DNA of 21,771 nt from a virus. Below are positions 9,775 through 18,713 of the stretch, in pieces (position 1 is the stretch's first letter; every line of letters begins with the position of its first letter). Under the pieces are notes generated by a model. The model made no database searches. It was not told the origin of the DNA and was given only the letters and a program-made list of their open reading frames with translations. The DNA is taken from the IMG/VR virus record IMGVR_UViG_3300006802_000678, positions 1 through 21,771 of that record. One strand, given 5' to 3'. A program made the translations under genes and the position numbers.

Positions 9775-9859
9775 GCCTGCTAACGGAACTACCGGCCCGT
9801 TAGAGCGACAGAACATCCGGGAGTGGGAGCCATACTGCGTACCCCAAACAGTATGAGGC
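9775..9859 (+). ncRNA. Candidate structured RNA / 5' leader of the scaffold gene
   Basis: The 121-base gap before the scaffold gene can fold into a three-way junction. P1: GCCT 9775-9778 with AGGC 9856-9859. P2: CTAACGG 9780-9786 with CCGTTAG 9797-9803, 7 perfect pairs, 10-base loop. P3: CATACTG 9831-9837 with CAGTATG 9849-9855, 7 perfect pairs, 11-base loop. P3 stacks directly on P1. CCGG in the P2 loop (9792-9795) can pair with CCGG at 9817-9820, a possible pseudoknot. By my count 51 of 86 bases (9775-9860) are G or C, clearly above nearby genes. There is no U-tract, so it is not a simple terminator. I match it to no known riboswitch class. Confidence 0.4.
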
Positions 9860-9890
9860 CTACGACAAACATAGAATGGGAGATGGACTA

Positions 9891-10352
9891 ATGTCCAATT
9901 ACGACTACGAGGACGATGACGAATTCACAACGGATTCAAATGATCTCGTTAAACAACTGCGTAAAGCAGCAAAACAGAAGGATAAAGAACTAGCTGAATT
10001 AAAGTCACAGTTCGAGAACCTTAACAAACAATCAAGAGAACGAGCAATTAAAGATGTCCTCGAAGCTCGCGGAGTAAATGGCAAAGTTGCCAAATTTATT
10101 CCACAGGACTTAGACCCAACTGAGGAGTCTTTGTCACGATGGCTTGAAGATAATGCCGATGTATTCGGCTTTCAAGTCGAAGATAAATCACAGCCAGCTG
10201 TTGACCCAGCTCAAGCTGCTGCTTACAAGAAGATGAATAGTGCTGTTGACCAAGGATTAACTCCTGATTCAACAGATGACATTATGAGAAAACTTCTGTC
10301 AGCAAACAGCAAAGAAGAGTTGGACGAAGTAATTCGCAACGCTGGCATTTAA
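9891..10352 (+). CDS. Capsid scaffold / assembly protein (153 aa)
   Basis: I place the start at ATG 9891 because GGAG (9879-9882) lies 8 bases before it; ATG 9876 in the same frame has no ribosome binding site. The protein is very acidic at its N-terminus (NYDYEDDDEF), then carries a charged coiled coil (about residues 13-55: LVKQLRKAAKQKDKELAELK onward), a short globular part (VAKFIPQDLDPTEESLSRWL) and a helical C-terminus. A small, charged, coiled-coil protein immediately upstream of the major capsid gene is the usual form and position of a phage scaffold, which organises coat subunits in the procapsid and leaves before maturation. No protease is seen nearby. Sequence motifs alone are not diagnostic. 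Confidence 0.75.
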   Translation: MSNYDYEDDDEFTTDSNDLVKQLRKAAKQKDKELAELKSQFENLNKQSRERAIKDVLEARGVNGKVAKFIPQDLDPTEESLSRWLEDNADVFGFQVEDKSQPAVDPAQAAAYKKMNSAVDQGLTPDSTDDIMRKLLSANSKEELDEVIRNAGI

Positions 10353-10377
10353 CCAACTCTAACCGAAAGGCATACTA

Positions 10378-11307
10378 ATGGCAGGTAACGTACCTTACGG
10401 TACCCTCACCGGTACCAGTACCATTAGCAACCTCGTTCAGACAGCATATGATCAGTACGTCCGTATGGCGCTACGTTCAATTCCTGTTATGCGAGCACTT
10501 GCTGATGTGAAGCCAGTTCAACAGGCGATGCCAGGTTCATCAGTTGTATTCTCAATCTACTCAGATCTAGCACAAGCTACATCTACATTGACAGAATCTT
10601 CTGACGTATCTTCAATCGCGCTTGGTAATCCAAATCAGATTACCGTAACACTACAGGAATACGGTTCAGCCGTAACCACAACCAAGAAGTTAAACCTAAC
10701 TTCATTCAACGACGTAGATGCAGCACTTGCTGATATCATCGCTTATAACGCTGCAGACTCTATTGACGCAGTTGTTGCAGGTGTTTTGACATCAGGCACA
10801 AACATCATCTACGGCGGTACAGCAACAAACACTGCAGGTATCACAGCTGGTTCAACCATCTCTGTATCTGACATCCGTGCTGCTGTAACAAACCTACGTT
10901 CAAACAAGGCTCTGCCTCGTATTGGCGAATTATATGCTGCTTACCTACACCCTAAGCAGACAGCTGACCTTCGTGCAGAAACAGGTACTGGTGGATTCCA
11001 GGATCTATCTAAGTACGTAGATCGCACACCATTCGTTGCTGGTGCTGTTGGTGTACTTGAAGGTGCGTTCATTGTTGAAACACCTCGTGTACCTTACACA
11101 TCAAACGGTTCAGTCAACGTTTACTCAGCAATCATTGCTGGTCGTGAAGCACTTGCGGAAGCTCAAGGACAAGACATCTCTACTGTCATCGGTCCACAAA
11201 TTGACGCGCTTCGCCGCTTCCACACAATCGGTTGGTACTACTTCGGTGGATGGAACATCCTTCGTACCGCAGCTCTGTACAACATCCAGACAGCAACAGC
11301 TTACTAA
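10378..11307 (+). CDS. Major capsid protein (309 aa)
   Basis: The coat subunit of the head. ATG 10378 is preceded by GAAAGG. The length and layout fit an HK97-fold coat protein of the N4-gp56-like type: N-terminal arm (TSTISNLVQTAYDQYVRMAL), a segment with VKPVQQAMPGSSVVFSIYSD, a beta-rich core (QITVTLQEYGSAVTTTKKLN), a long helix with DVDAALADIIAYNAADSIDA, then DIRAAVTNLRSNKALPRIGE and YAAYLHPKQTADLRAE, ending in a domain with GREALAEAQG. Codon use differs from the flanking genes, with more C-ending codons (29 G+C in the 60 bases 10861-10920), as expected for the most highly expressed virion gene. It follows the scaffold and is itself followed by a strong hairpin. The family name is my best recognition, not a search result. 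Confidence 0.85.
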   Translation: MAGNVPYGTLTGTSTISNLVQTAYDQYVRMALRSIPVMRALADVKPVQQAMPGSSVVFSIYSDLAQATSTLTESSDVSSIALGNPNQITVTLQEYGSAVTTTKKLNLTSFNDVDAALADIIAYNAADSIDAVVAGVLTSGTNIIYGGTATNTAGITAGSTISVSDIRAAVTNLRSNKALPRIGELYAAYLHPKQTADLRAETGTGGFQDLSKYVDRTPFVAGAVGVLEGAFIVETPRVPYTSNGSVNVYSAIIAGREALAEAQGQDISTVIGPQIDALRRFHTIGWYYFGGWNILRTAALYNIQTATAY

Positions 11308-11317
11308 TAGTTAGTTG

Positions 11318-11351
11318 ACTGGGAGGCAGGGGGAAACTCCTGCCTCTTGGT
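11318..11351 (+). promoter_or_regulatory. Strong GAAA-capped hairpin after the capsid gene
   Basis: GAGGCAGGGG (11323-11332) pairs with CTCCTGCCTC (11337-11346), ten pairs including one G-U, closed by a GAAA tetraloop (11333-11336). Five further pairs, three of them G-U, extend the stem outward to 11318/11351. This is the strongest hairpin I found. No run of T follows, so it is not a classical intrinsic terminator. It may act as a partial terminator, or as a 3' stabiliser keeping capsid mRNA abundant relative to the genes after it. Confidence 0.6.
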
Positions 11352-11370
11352 AAGTTCACTAGGAGAACTA

Positions 11371-11700
11371 ATGGCATACGCAGCAACAACACCTTGGCAA
11401 TGGCAGACTTGGAATGCAGGTAAGGCTTGGCCTGATAAGTATTCACGTCTTGCTGGACGACCAGTAACAGGTGGTACATACACTGGGCCTATCAACCCAT
11501 TCATTACTGACGTTGCTCGTGGTGTTACTTTAATTGCCAAAGATGGAGTAGTAGAGGAAACTCTATATCCATATCAGAATACTTTAGCTGATGCAGACTT
11601 CTATATCCTCGGTGGTCATACACAGACCATTACAGATGAGCAAGCAGCAATCTTAATTGCTAACGGTTACGGAGATTATGTAACCCCTATCGTGGAGTAA
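11371..11700 (+). CDS. Hypothetical head-region protein (109 aa)
   Basis: The start at ATG 11371 is set by AGGAG 4-10 bases upstream (11361-11366); a longer frame from TTG 11347 would begin inside the hairpin and is rejected. The product is aromatic at its N-terminus (TPWQWQTWNAGKAWPDKYS), then beta-rich, with TDEQAAILIANGYGDYVTPI at the C-terminus. I do not recognise a family. Its place directly after the capsid gene suggests a head decoration or head-completion protein. The next gene starts 2 bases after its stop. Confidence 0.6.
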   Translation: MAYAATTPWQWQTWNAGKAWPDKYSRLAGRPVTGGTYTGPINPFITDVARGVTLIAKDGVVEETLYPYQNTLADADFYILGGHTQTITDEQAAILIANGYGDYVTPIVE

Positions 11701-11701
11701 T

Positions 11702-12049
11702 ATGCCTCGTTATGACTATACCTGCAATGAATGTCAGGTAACAGAAGAAGTAAATAAGCCTTATGCAGAATTTGATAGAGAAGAGATCCACACTTGCGGT
11801 AGCAAGATGGAGCGAGGCTTTAATCTAAATCCATTCTTTGATGGTGGCTTAATGCCAACCAGAGGTGGTGCATCATTAGGTGCAATCAAGAAAGACGACA
11901 AAGAGTTGTCATCATATTATTCTGCAGTAAAGCAGGGTATCGAACCTATCTCTACTAAGCAGAAAGACATTGACGCAGCGGTCAATCTGAGCAATGAGAT
12001 GGGAAAAGCATTCGATGGAAATAACATCGGTGCTAGTTTATTAAACTAA
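11702..12049 (+). CDS. FmdB-like zinc-ribbon protein (115 aa)
   Basis: The N-terminus MPRYDYTCNECQ matches the opening of FmdB-type zinc ribbons, which usually read MPxYxYxCxxCG and end with a second CxxC knuckle. Here the first knuckle is C8-x2-C11; the second is altered to H30-x-C32, so a Cys2-His-Cys site is possible. The family is short (about 60-110 aa). Residues after ~40 are low-complexity (GGLMPTRGGASLG) and then helical. In phages, such proteins occur in head and late regions with unknown roles; the original regulatory label of FmdB should not be carried over. It is followed by AAGGAG serving the next small gene. Confidence 0.65.
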   Translation: MPRYDYTCNECQVTEEVNKPYAEFDREEIHTCGSKMERGFNLNPFFDGGLMPTRGGASLGAIKKDDKELSSYYSAVKQGIEPISTKQKDIDAAVNLSNEMGKAFDGNNIGASLLN

Positions 12050-12058
12050 GGAGAAACT

Positions 12059-12229
12059 ATGAAGTTCGCAAAAGCTATGAAGGGCGATGGCGGAGCAGAG
12101 TCAACTCAGGACAAAGGTTTCGGACCTGGTTCTAAGAAGGGTATCCCTGCTTCTACTATGAAGGGCAAAGTCGGAATGTCTGGCAAGAAAGCTACATTCA
12201 AGGCTGGAAAGAAAACGGTGAAGAAGTAA
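12059..12229 (+). CDS. Small Lys/Gly-rich basic protein (56 aa)
   Basis: A 56-residue protein with 15 lysines, starting MKFAKAMKGDGG and ending FKAGKKTVKK. AAGGAG lies just upstream of the ATG and supports translation. It stops in TAATG, sharing one base with the next gene. Composition and order (Lys-rich gene, then an MCxxC gene) mirror the pair at 1085-1482. Likely disordered; DNA or RNA binding, or packaging within the head, is possible but inferred from charge only. Confidence 0.65.
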   Translation: MKFAKAMKGDGGAESTQDKGFGPGSKKGIPASTMKGKVGMSGKKATFKAGKKTVKK

Positions 12230-12351
12230 TGTGCGCTAATTGCGGATGCGGTTACGCATCATATGATGATATTCAAACAGGTGCGCCAGCAAATGAGCCT
12301 TGGCCTTGGACACCTATGGAAGAAAAGCGTGAAACTACGGAGGCTCAGTAA
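12229..12351 (+). CDS. Tiny Cys-motif protein (40 aa)
   Basis: Starts MCANCGCGYASYDD, with Cys at positions 2, 5 and 7, followed by a Pro/Trp segment (PWPWTP) and an acidic end. The ATG shares its A with the preceding TAA, and the gene itself ends in TAATG, so it is embedded in a chain of coupled genes. I trust it as a gene because of these junctions, and because of the parallel with the MCERC protein at 1234. A metal site shared between subunits is conceivable. Function unknown. Confidence 0.55.
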   Translation: MCANCGCGYASYDDIQTGAPANEPWPWTPMEEKRETTEAQ

Positions 12352-12527
12352 TGAAGAAGCATCCGGGATTCAAGGCAGTACAGAAGAAGGTTGCTGCCAA
12401 GCAAGGTGTCTCGATGGAGCGTGCCGGTGCAATAGTTGCTGCGGGTGCGAGGAAAGCATCGAAAGCTGCTGTTAAAGCAAACCCTAATCTGAAGAAGGTT
12501 AAGGGTATGAAGAAGAAGATGGGCTAA
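12351..12527 (+). CDS. Small basic helical protein (58 aa)
   Basis: A 58-residue protein with 15 Lys and 2 Arg: KKHPGFKAVQKKVAAKQGVS, then MERAGAIVAAGARKASKAAV and a NPNLKKVKGMKKKMG tail. I associate the HPGFKAVQ...KQGVS..RAGAI-A-A-RKAS pattern with short proteins that recur in phage head regions, without a known role. The ERAGAIVAAGARKAS stretch should be an amphipathic helix; the tail is strongly cationic. It is coupled by one-base overlaps on both sides. Confidence 0.65.
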   Translation: MKKHPGFKAVQKKVAAKQGVSMERAGAIVAAGARKASKAAVKANPNLKKVKGMKKKMG

Positions 12528-12679
12528 TGCCTAAACCAAAAACTAAAGAAGCAAAAGTAATGGGTGAGTTCAAAAGAGGAACACTCCATTCTGGATCTAA
12601 AAAAGGTCCAGTTGTTAAAAATAGAAAACAGGCAATAGCAATCGCATTAAGCGAAGCAAAAAAGTCAAAAAAGAAGTGA
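12527..12679 (+). CDS. Small basic protein, DUF6496-like (50 aa)
   Basis: A 50-residue protein with VMGEFKRGTLHSGSKKGPVV followed by KNRKQAIAIALSEAKKSKKK. This matches the pattern I know from DUF6496-type small proteins (KVMxEFKxGxLxSGSGxxVKxRKQAIAIALSEA), which are common in bacteria and phages and have no established function. The motif includes a Gly/Ser loop followed by an amphipathic helix, with a lysine-rich end. It overlaps the previous gene by one base (TAATG). The family assignment is from memory of the motif. Confidence 0.7.
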   Translation: MPKPKTKEAKVMGEFKRGTLHSGSKKGPVVKNRKQAIAIALSEAKKSKKK

Positions 12680-12687
12680 GGTAATAG

Positions 12688-12984
12688 GTGGCACAATACG
12701 GATATGATGGTTCAACACTCAATGATGAACTTAATCGTTTAGCTAATGGTGGTGCTACCTATCCTTCTTATACCGACTATAGGGATCAAGCGGCAGCCGC
12801 ACAGGCTTGGGCTGGCGCAAAGAGCGTAGCTCTTGGAAAGGTGACCGATCTTGTTGGAGTTCTTAATCTTATTGGCGGCATTACTAATCGTACTAATATG
12901 CTAGACGTTGCAGGTATCTGCAATAAGATCGCTGGCACTACAGGACTGGAGCCTGCAGCAGCGTTACGTCAGGTGGCTAACTAA
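12688..12984 (+). CDS. Hypothetical small virion protein (98 aa)
   Basis: GTG start with GTGAGGT (12677-12683) at short spacing. The protein is rich in Leu/Asn/Gly/Ala, with short related segments: TLNDELNRLANGGATYPS, VGVLNLIGGITNRTN and GICNKIAGTTGLEPAAALRQ, which look like degenerate copies of an LNxLAG-T-G-type unit. I have seen this flavour of protein in phage head-fibre regions but cannot name a function. Its stop is directly followed by the ATG of the next gene, indicating coupling with the fibre genes. Confidence 0.6.
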   Translation: MAQYGYDGSTLNDELNRLANGGATYPSYTDYRDQAAAAQAWAGAKSVALGKVTDLVGVLNLIGGITNRTNMLDVAGICNKIAGTTGLEPAAALRQVAN

Positions 12985-15305
<2,321 letters not shown>

Positions 15306-16188
15306 GGTCAGAAGTAACCTTGCTGGTTATACCCTGCGCCAAGACCGCATCACTAACTTAGCTAACACAGGTGGCATTACTGCTACTGAATTAGCAATCA
15401 AGATCGGTAACTCCGAGAACTTGGCTAAAGGTATCATCGAGATTGATGATGAACTTATCTGGGTTAACTCATTTGATAAGCAGAATCTATATCTAAATGC
15501 TATTGCAGGCTTTGGTCGTGGCTATGGTGGAACTACACCTGCACCACATTCAGAGAACGCAATGGTTACCTTAACTCCTACTTTCCCAAGAGTTAATGTT
15601 AAGAAGGCAATCAACGATACTATCAACTCTTTCTACCCAAAGTTATTTGGTGTAAGTTCTACAACCTTTACCTTTAACGCAGCGCAAGTTGCGTATCCAT
15701 TACCAGCAGAAGCACGAGATGTTTTATATATCTCTTGGCAAACTGTTGGTCCGTCTAAAGAATGGCTACCAGTTAATAGATGGCGTTTTGACCGTATGGC
15801 AAACGTGGCAGCTTTCAATACTACAAAGACGGTGAATATTTATGAAAAAATTATGCCTGGTCGCACAGTACAAGTCTATTATTCCATTATCCCAAATGAC
15901 CTCACTAACAACACTGATGACTTTGCTACTGTTACAGGCCTACCAGAAACGTCAAGAGATGTCGTTACACTTGGAGCTGCGTACAGGCTCCTTAGTTACC
16001 TTGACACAGGTAGAATTAACCTCTCATCAGCAGAAGCAGATATAAACGATAACAAGTTACCATCCACTGCTGGTGCTTCTGCATCTAAATATGTCTTTGC
16101 TCTCTATCAGCAACGCTTGATGGAAGAGTCAACCAAACTCCAAGACCGTTTCCCTATTCGCGTCCACTACTCAAAGTAAGGCAGCCTA

Positions 16189-16977
16189 ATGACAGTTCGC
16201 GTCTATTCATCCATATCGCAAGATACAACTCTTGCATCCGGTGGTATATCAGCCACTGCTACATCTATGACCGTCGCTACTGGTACAGGTTCTACTCTTA
16301 TGGGTGGCATCGTATTAACAGCAGGTGACATCTTTACAGTAGCACTTGATCCTGATACCGTTAACGAAGAGATTGTTTATATCACTGCTCAGTCAAGTGA
16401 TACCTTTACAATTACTCGTGCACAAGCTGGTACATCTGGAACTGTTCACGCAGCAGGTGCGACAGTACGCCACGTACTATCAAGTGCTGACTTAACCTAC
16501 TTCCGTGTAGGTGTTGAGACAGCAGATGCTGCTATACCTAAGAGTGATTTAACCACTAAGGGCGATATTATCGCTAGAACCTCTAGCGCACCAACACGTG
16601 TAGCAGTTGGTACAAATGGACAAGTCCTTACTGCAGATTCATCTGCTAGCGCAGGCGTTGCTTGGGCTACACCTTACAGCCCTAGCCTTACCTTTAATGC
16701 TCAGACTGGCACAACCTACACTCTAGTATCAGGCGATGTTAATAAGTTAGTTACCTTAAATAACTCAAGCGCTATAACAGTTACCGTTCCTAATGGAGTA
16801 TTTACTACCGGTCAGCAGATTAACTTACAGCAAATTGGTGCTGGCCAGGTTACTATCGCATCAGATGGAACTACCGTTATTACTGGAACTGGTACAAAAC
16901 TAGCTGCCCAATATGCTGCAGCAACTTTGATTTGCACATCAAGCAATAACTTCACATTGATTGGATACCTAGCCTAA
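16189..16977 (+). CDS. Tail fibre/tip protein with duplicated C-terminal domain (262 aa)
   Basis: Three parts are visible. Residues ~12-105 form a beta domain with EEIVYITAQSSDTFTITRAQ followed by AGTSGTVHAAGATVRHVLS, a virion attachment pattern also recognisable in the preceding connector gene. Residues ~120-160 hold a common phage fibre motif (LTTKGDIIARTSS, GTNGQVLTADSSASAGVAWA). Residues ~168-262 are a Thr/Ala/Val beta domain (FNAQTGTTYTLVSGD ... GAGQVTIASDGTT ... NNFTLIGYLA) that is repeated as a stand-alone protein at 17300. The protein is probably a host-contact or tail-tip fibre. It ends in TAATG, sharing one base with the next gene. Confidence 0.7.
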   Translation: MTVRVYSSISQDTTLASGGISATATSMTVATGTGSTLMGGIVLTAGDIFTVALDPDTVNEEIVYITAQSSDTFTITRAQAGTSGTVHAAGATVRHVLSSADLTYFRVGVETADAAIPKSDLTTKGDIIARTSSAPTRVAVGTNGQVLTADSSASAGVAWATPYSPSLTFNAQTGTTYTLVSGDVNKLVTLNNSSAITVTVPNGVFTTGQQINLQQIGAGQVTIASDGTTVITGTGTKLAAQYAAATLICTSSNNFTLIGYLA

Positions 16978-17300
16978 TGCCTACACTTAAAGTTCTGGGT
17001 CAGTCATACCCATCAGCTGCTACAGCAACCACGTTATACACCTGCGGTGTAGCAAATGGAACCGTAGTATCTACTATCAACGCTTCTAATACCTCTAGCA
17101 CATCAGATTCAATTCGTATTGCGGTGCGTCCTGCAGGTGCAGCTTTGGCTAGTCAGCATTACATAGTCTATGGCGCTACACTACCTGGTAATGGTCAGTA
17201 CACATTCCAGGGTGGTATCACTTTGGCTAATACAGACGTTGTAACTATTTATTCAACTAATGGAACCACTGCATTTAGTGCGTTCGGACAGGAGCAGTAA
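16977..17300 (+). CDS. Small beta-rich tail protein (107 aa)
   Basis: Starts at TAATG (one-base overlap), with no obvious ribosome binding site, so its translation probably depends on the gene before. It reads as a single beta domain: KVLGQSYPSAATATTLYTCG, VVSTINASNTSSTSDSIRIA, ASQHYIVYGATLPGNGQYTF, GGITLANTDVVTIYSTNG. The layout resembles small phage proteins often attached to fibre tips, but I cannot name a function. It ends with GGAGCAGTAATG, an AGGAG-type site plus one-base overlap for the next gene. Confidence 0.65.
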   Translation: MPTLKVLGQSYPSAATATTLYTCGVANGTVVSTINASNTSSTSDSIRIAVRPAGAALASQHYIVYGATLPGNGQYTFQGGITLANTDVVTIYSTNGTTAFSAFGQEQ

Positions 17301-17659
17301 TGTCACTATCAGTTGTTAATGGTACAACCCTAGTAGGTTCCGTTGGAGTTAATGCTCAGACCGGTACTACTTATACCTTTGCAGCAGCAGATGGATTTAA
17401 TACAGTAGTTACTTTATCTAACGCATCAGCGATTGCGGTAACTATTCCAACCAATGCAACCACAGCATTTCCAGTAGGCACAGTGCTTAACTTTGCTCAG
17501 ACCGGTGCAGGTCAGGTTACGGTCTCAGGTGCATCTGGTGTAACTGTTACATCTAACGGCGCTACCGCAGCAAGTCCAAAGACACGTGTACAATATTCAG
17601 CAGGATCAGCTATACAGACTTCTGCTAATAACTGGCTAGTGATTGGAGATATTGCCTAA
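17300..17659 (+). CDS. Stand-alone copy of the fibre C-terminal domain (119 aa)
   Basis: Residues 18-119 (VNAQTGTTYTFAAADGFNTV ... AQTGAGQVTVSGASGVTVTS ... SANNWLVIGDIA) align with the C-terminal ~95 residues of the protein at 16189 (NAQTGTTYTLVSGDVNKLVT ... QIGAGQVTIASDGTTVITGT ... SSNNFTLIGYLA). So a beta domain exists once fused to a larger fibre and once as its own gene. A short N-terminal leader (SLSVVNGTTLVGSVG) replaces the fusion partner. AGGAG lies upstream; the start shares one base with the previous stop. Probably a fibre or tip subunit. Confidence 0.7.
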   Translation: MSLSVVNGTTLVGSVGVNAQTGTTYTFAAADGFNTVVTLSNASAIAVTIPTNATTAFPVGTVLNFAQTGAGQVTVSGASGVTVTSNGATAASPKTRVQYSAGSAIQTSANNWLVIGDIA

Positions 17660-18204
17660 TGCCTATTCTTGGTATTTATGCTTCATCAATGCAACCAGCG
17701 TTAAATGCTTCATCTTATGATTCTATTGCTACTGTAACTGTCGGCGCTGGTGGAACAGCCACCGTTAGTTTATCTTCTATACCTAGCACCTATAAACACT
17801 TACAGGTTCGTATTACAAGCCTTGCGCCATCACTTACATCAGGTTTGATTTACTTTAATGGTGGTGCTGGAACTTATGCTTGGCACGAATTAAAGGGTAA
17901 TGGTTCATCTGCTTCGGCAACCGCAGGAACAAGCACAAATGTTTTGTATAGCACATACAATGAAACATCAACTGCAAGTTATACAGGAGCAGCAATCGTT
18001 GATATTTTAGATTATACAAACACTAATAAAGCAAAAACTATTCGTGTATTAAGCGGTTCAGATGCTAATGGTGCAGGTTCAGTATTTCTTCGTTCAGGAG
18101 TTTCGTCAGATACTAGCGCAATAACATCAGTTAATTTTATTGTTTCAGGTGGCGGAAACTGGGCGCAATACTCATCATTCGCACTTTACGGGGTGAAAGG
18201 CTAA
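17659..18204 (+). CDS. Tail adhesin-like beta protein, paralogue 1 (181 aa)
   Basis: First of three related Ser/Thr/Gly-rich beta proteins. Landmarks: SIATVTVGAGGTATVSLSSI at the N-terminus, PSTYKHLQVRIT, a variable middle (YAWHELKGNGSSAS...), NKAKTIRVLSGSDANG, and the closing GNWAQYSSFALYGVKG. The same start (T-VGAGG-...-SIP-TY) and end (Y-S---LYGVK) occur at 18713 and 19734, whereas the middle differs, as seen for phage receptor-binding or tip proteins. Joined to its neighbours by one-base TAATG overlaps; the gene that follows is an HNH endonuclease. Confidence 0.7.
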   Translation: MPILGIYASSMQPALNASSYDSIATVTVGAGGTATVSLSSIPSTYKHLQVRITSLAPSLTSGLIYFNGGAGTYAWHELKGNGSSASATAGTSTNVLYSTYNETSTASYTGAAIVDILDYTNTNKAKTIRVLSGSDANGAGSVFLRSGVSSDTSAITSVNFIVSGGGNWAQYSSFALYGVKG

Positions 18205-18713
18205 TGGCTTCTACATATACAGAACAATTAGAGAAAATTGTTAGCCGTTTCCAACCTCAAGAAAATGGTTGCTGGTATCTTGGTGCAAGTAATCATCCAG
18301 GCGTAACTAAGCCTGATAGCAAAGGTTATTCCAATACTAAAATTGGTTGGCCAAATTCTAAATCAATACGCGTTCATAAATTATCTTGGTTATATTACAA
18401 AGGTGATATTCCAGAAGGTATGGTCATAGACCATATGTGTCATAACCCATCTACTTGTGTAGGTGGTGTAACTTGTCAGCATCGCAGATGCGTTAATCCA
18501 GATCATCTTCAGTTAATTACAGCTCCTGAGAATAATGCTAAAACAGTACGAGTATTAAAGTATCGTACTCATTGCAAGAATGGACATAAGTTGGAAGATA
18601 ATACCTATCAATATAAGTCAGGCAAATACACACGCTTTGCTTGCTATACCTGCAAAAAGGAACAAACTAAAATGAACCAACGCAAGTATCGTGCTGAAAA
18701 GGTAGGTGTCTGA
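18204..18713 (+). CDS. HNH endonuclease 1 (169 aa)
   Basis: A DNA-cutting enzyme of the HNH_3 (homing endonuclease) type. Motif: VHKLSWLYYKGDIPEGMVID with H58, then D76-H77, and N98/H101 in NPDHLQLIT. Cysteines C79, C85, C91 and C96 plus H93 form a Cys-rich insert inside the motif, probably a structural zinc site. A second site near the C-terminus is C124-x2-G-H128 and C147-x2-C150, the familiar CKNGH...CYTC ribbon. N-terminal NGCWYLGAS... is typical of these proteins. It is a free-standing gene, not an intron or intein insertion, tucked between two tail-protein paralogues with TAATG in and TGATG out. GAAAGG precedes the start. All metal-site residues look intact, so I expect activity. Confidence 0.9.
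   Translation: MASTYTEQLEKIVSRFQPQENGCWYLGASNHPGVTKPDSKGYSNTKIGWPNSKSIRVHKLSWLYYKGDIPEGMVIDHMCHNPSTCVGGVTCQHRRCVNPDHLQLITAPENNAKTVRVLKYRTHCKNGHKLEDNTYQYKSGKYTRFACYTCKKEQTKMNQRKYRAEKVGV

Noticed and set aside
9876-9890. Upstream ATG for the scaffold gene
   Set aside because: No Shine-Dalgarno before it, while ATG 9891 has GGAG at good spacing and the acidic N-terminus expected.
9770-9890. tRNA gene in the gap before the scaffold gene
   Set aside because: No T-loop motif (GTTCRANNC) or acceptor-stem arrangement; the stems make a different three-way layout.
9823-9891. Short open frame (from GTG 9823) ending in TAATG at the scaffold start
   Set aside because: No usable ribosome binding site, codons (CGG, CCG, CCC upstream in frame) unlike the neighbours, and the bases are better explained by RNA stems. 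The TAATG match is noted but a single junction can arise by chance.
11347-11370. TTG start extending the 109-aa gene upstream
   Set aside because: It would begin inside the hairpin stem, and ATG 11371 has a good AGGAG.
12263-12475. 70-codon + strand frame overlapping the mini-gene cluster
   Set aside because: It overlaps two coupled genes with recognisable products and yields a Cys-rich artefact; the TAATG chain explains the region.
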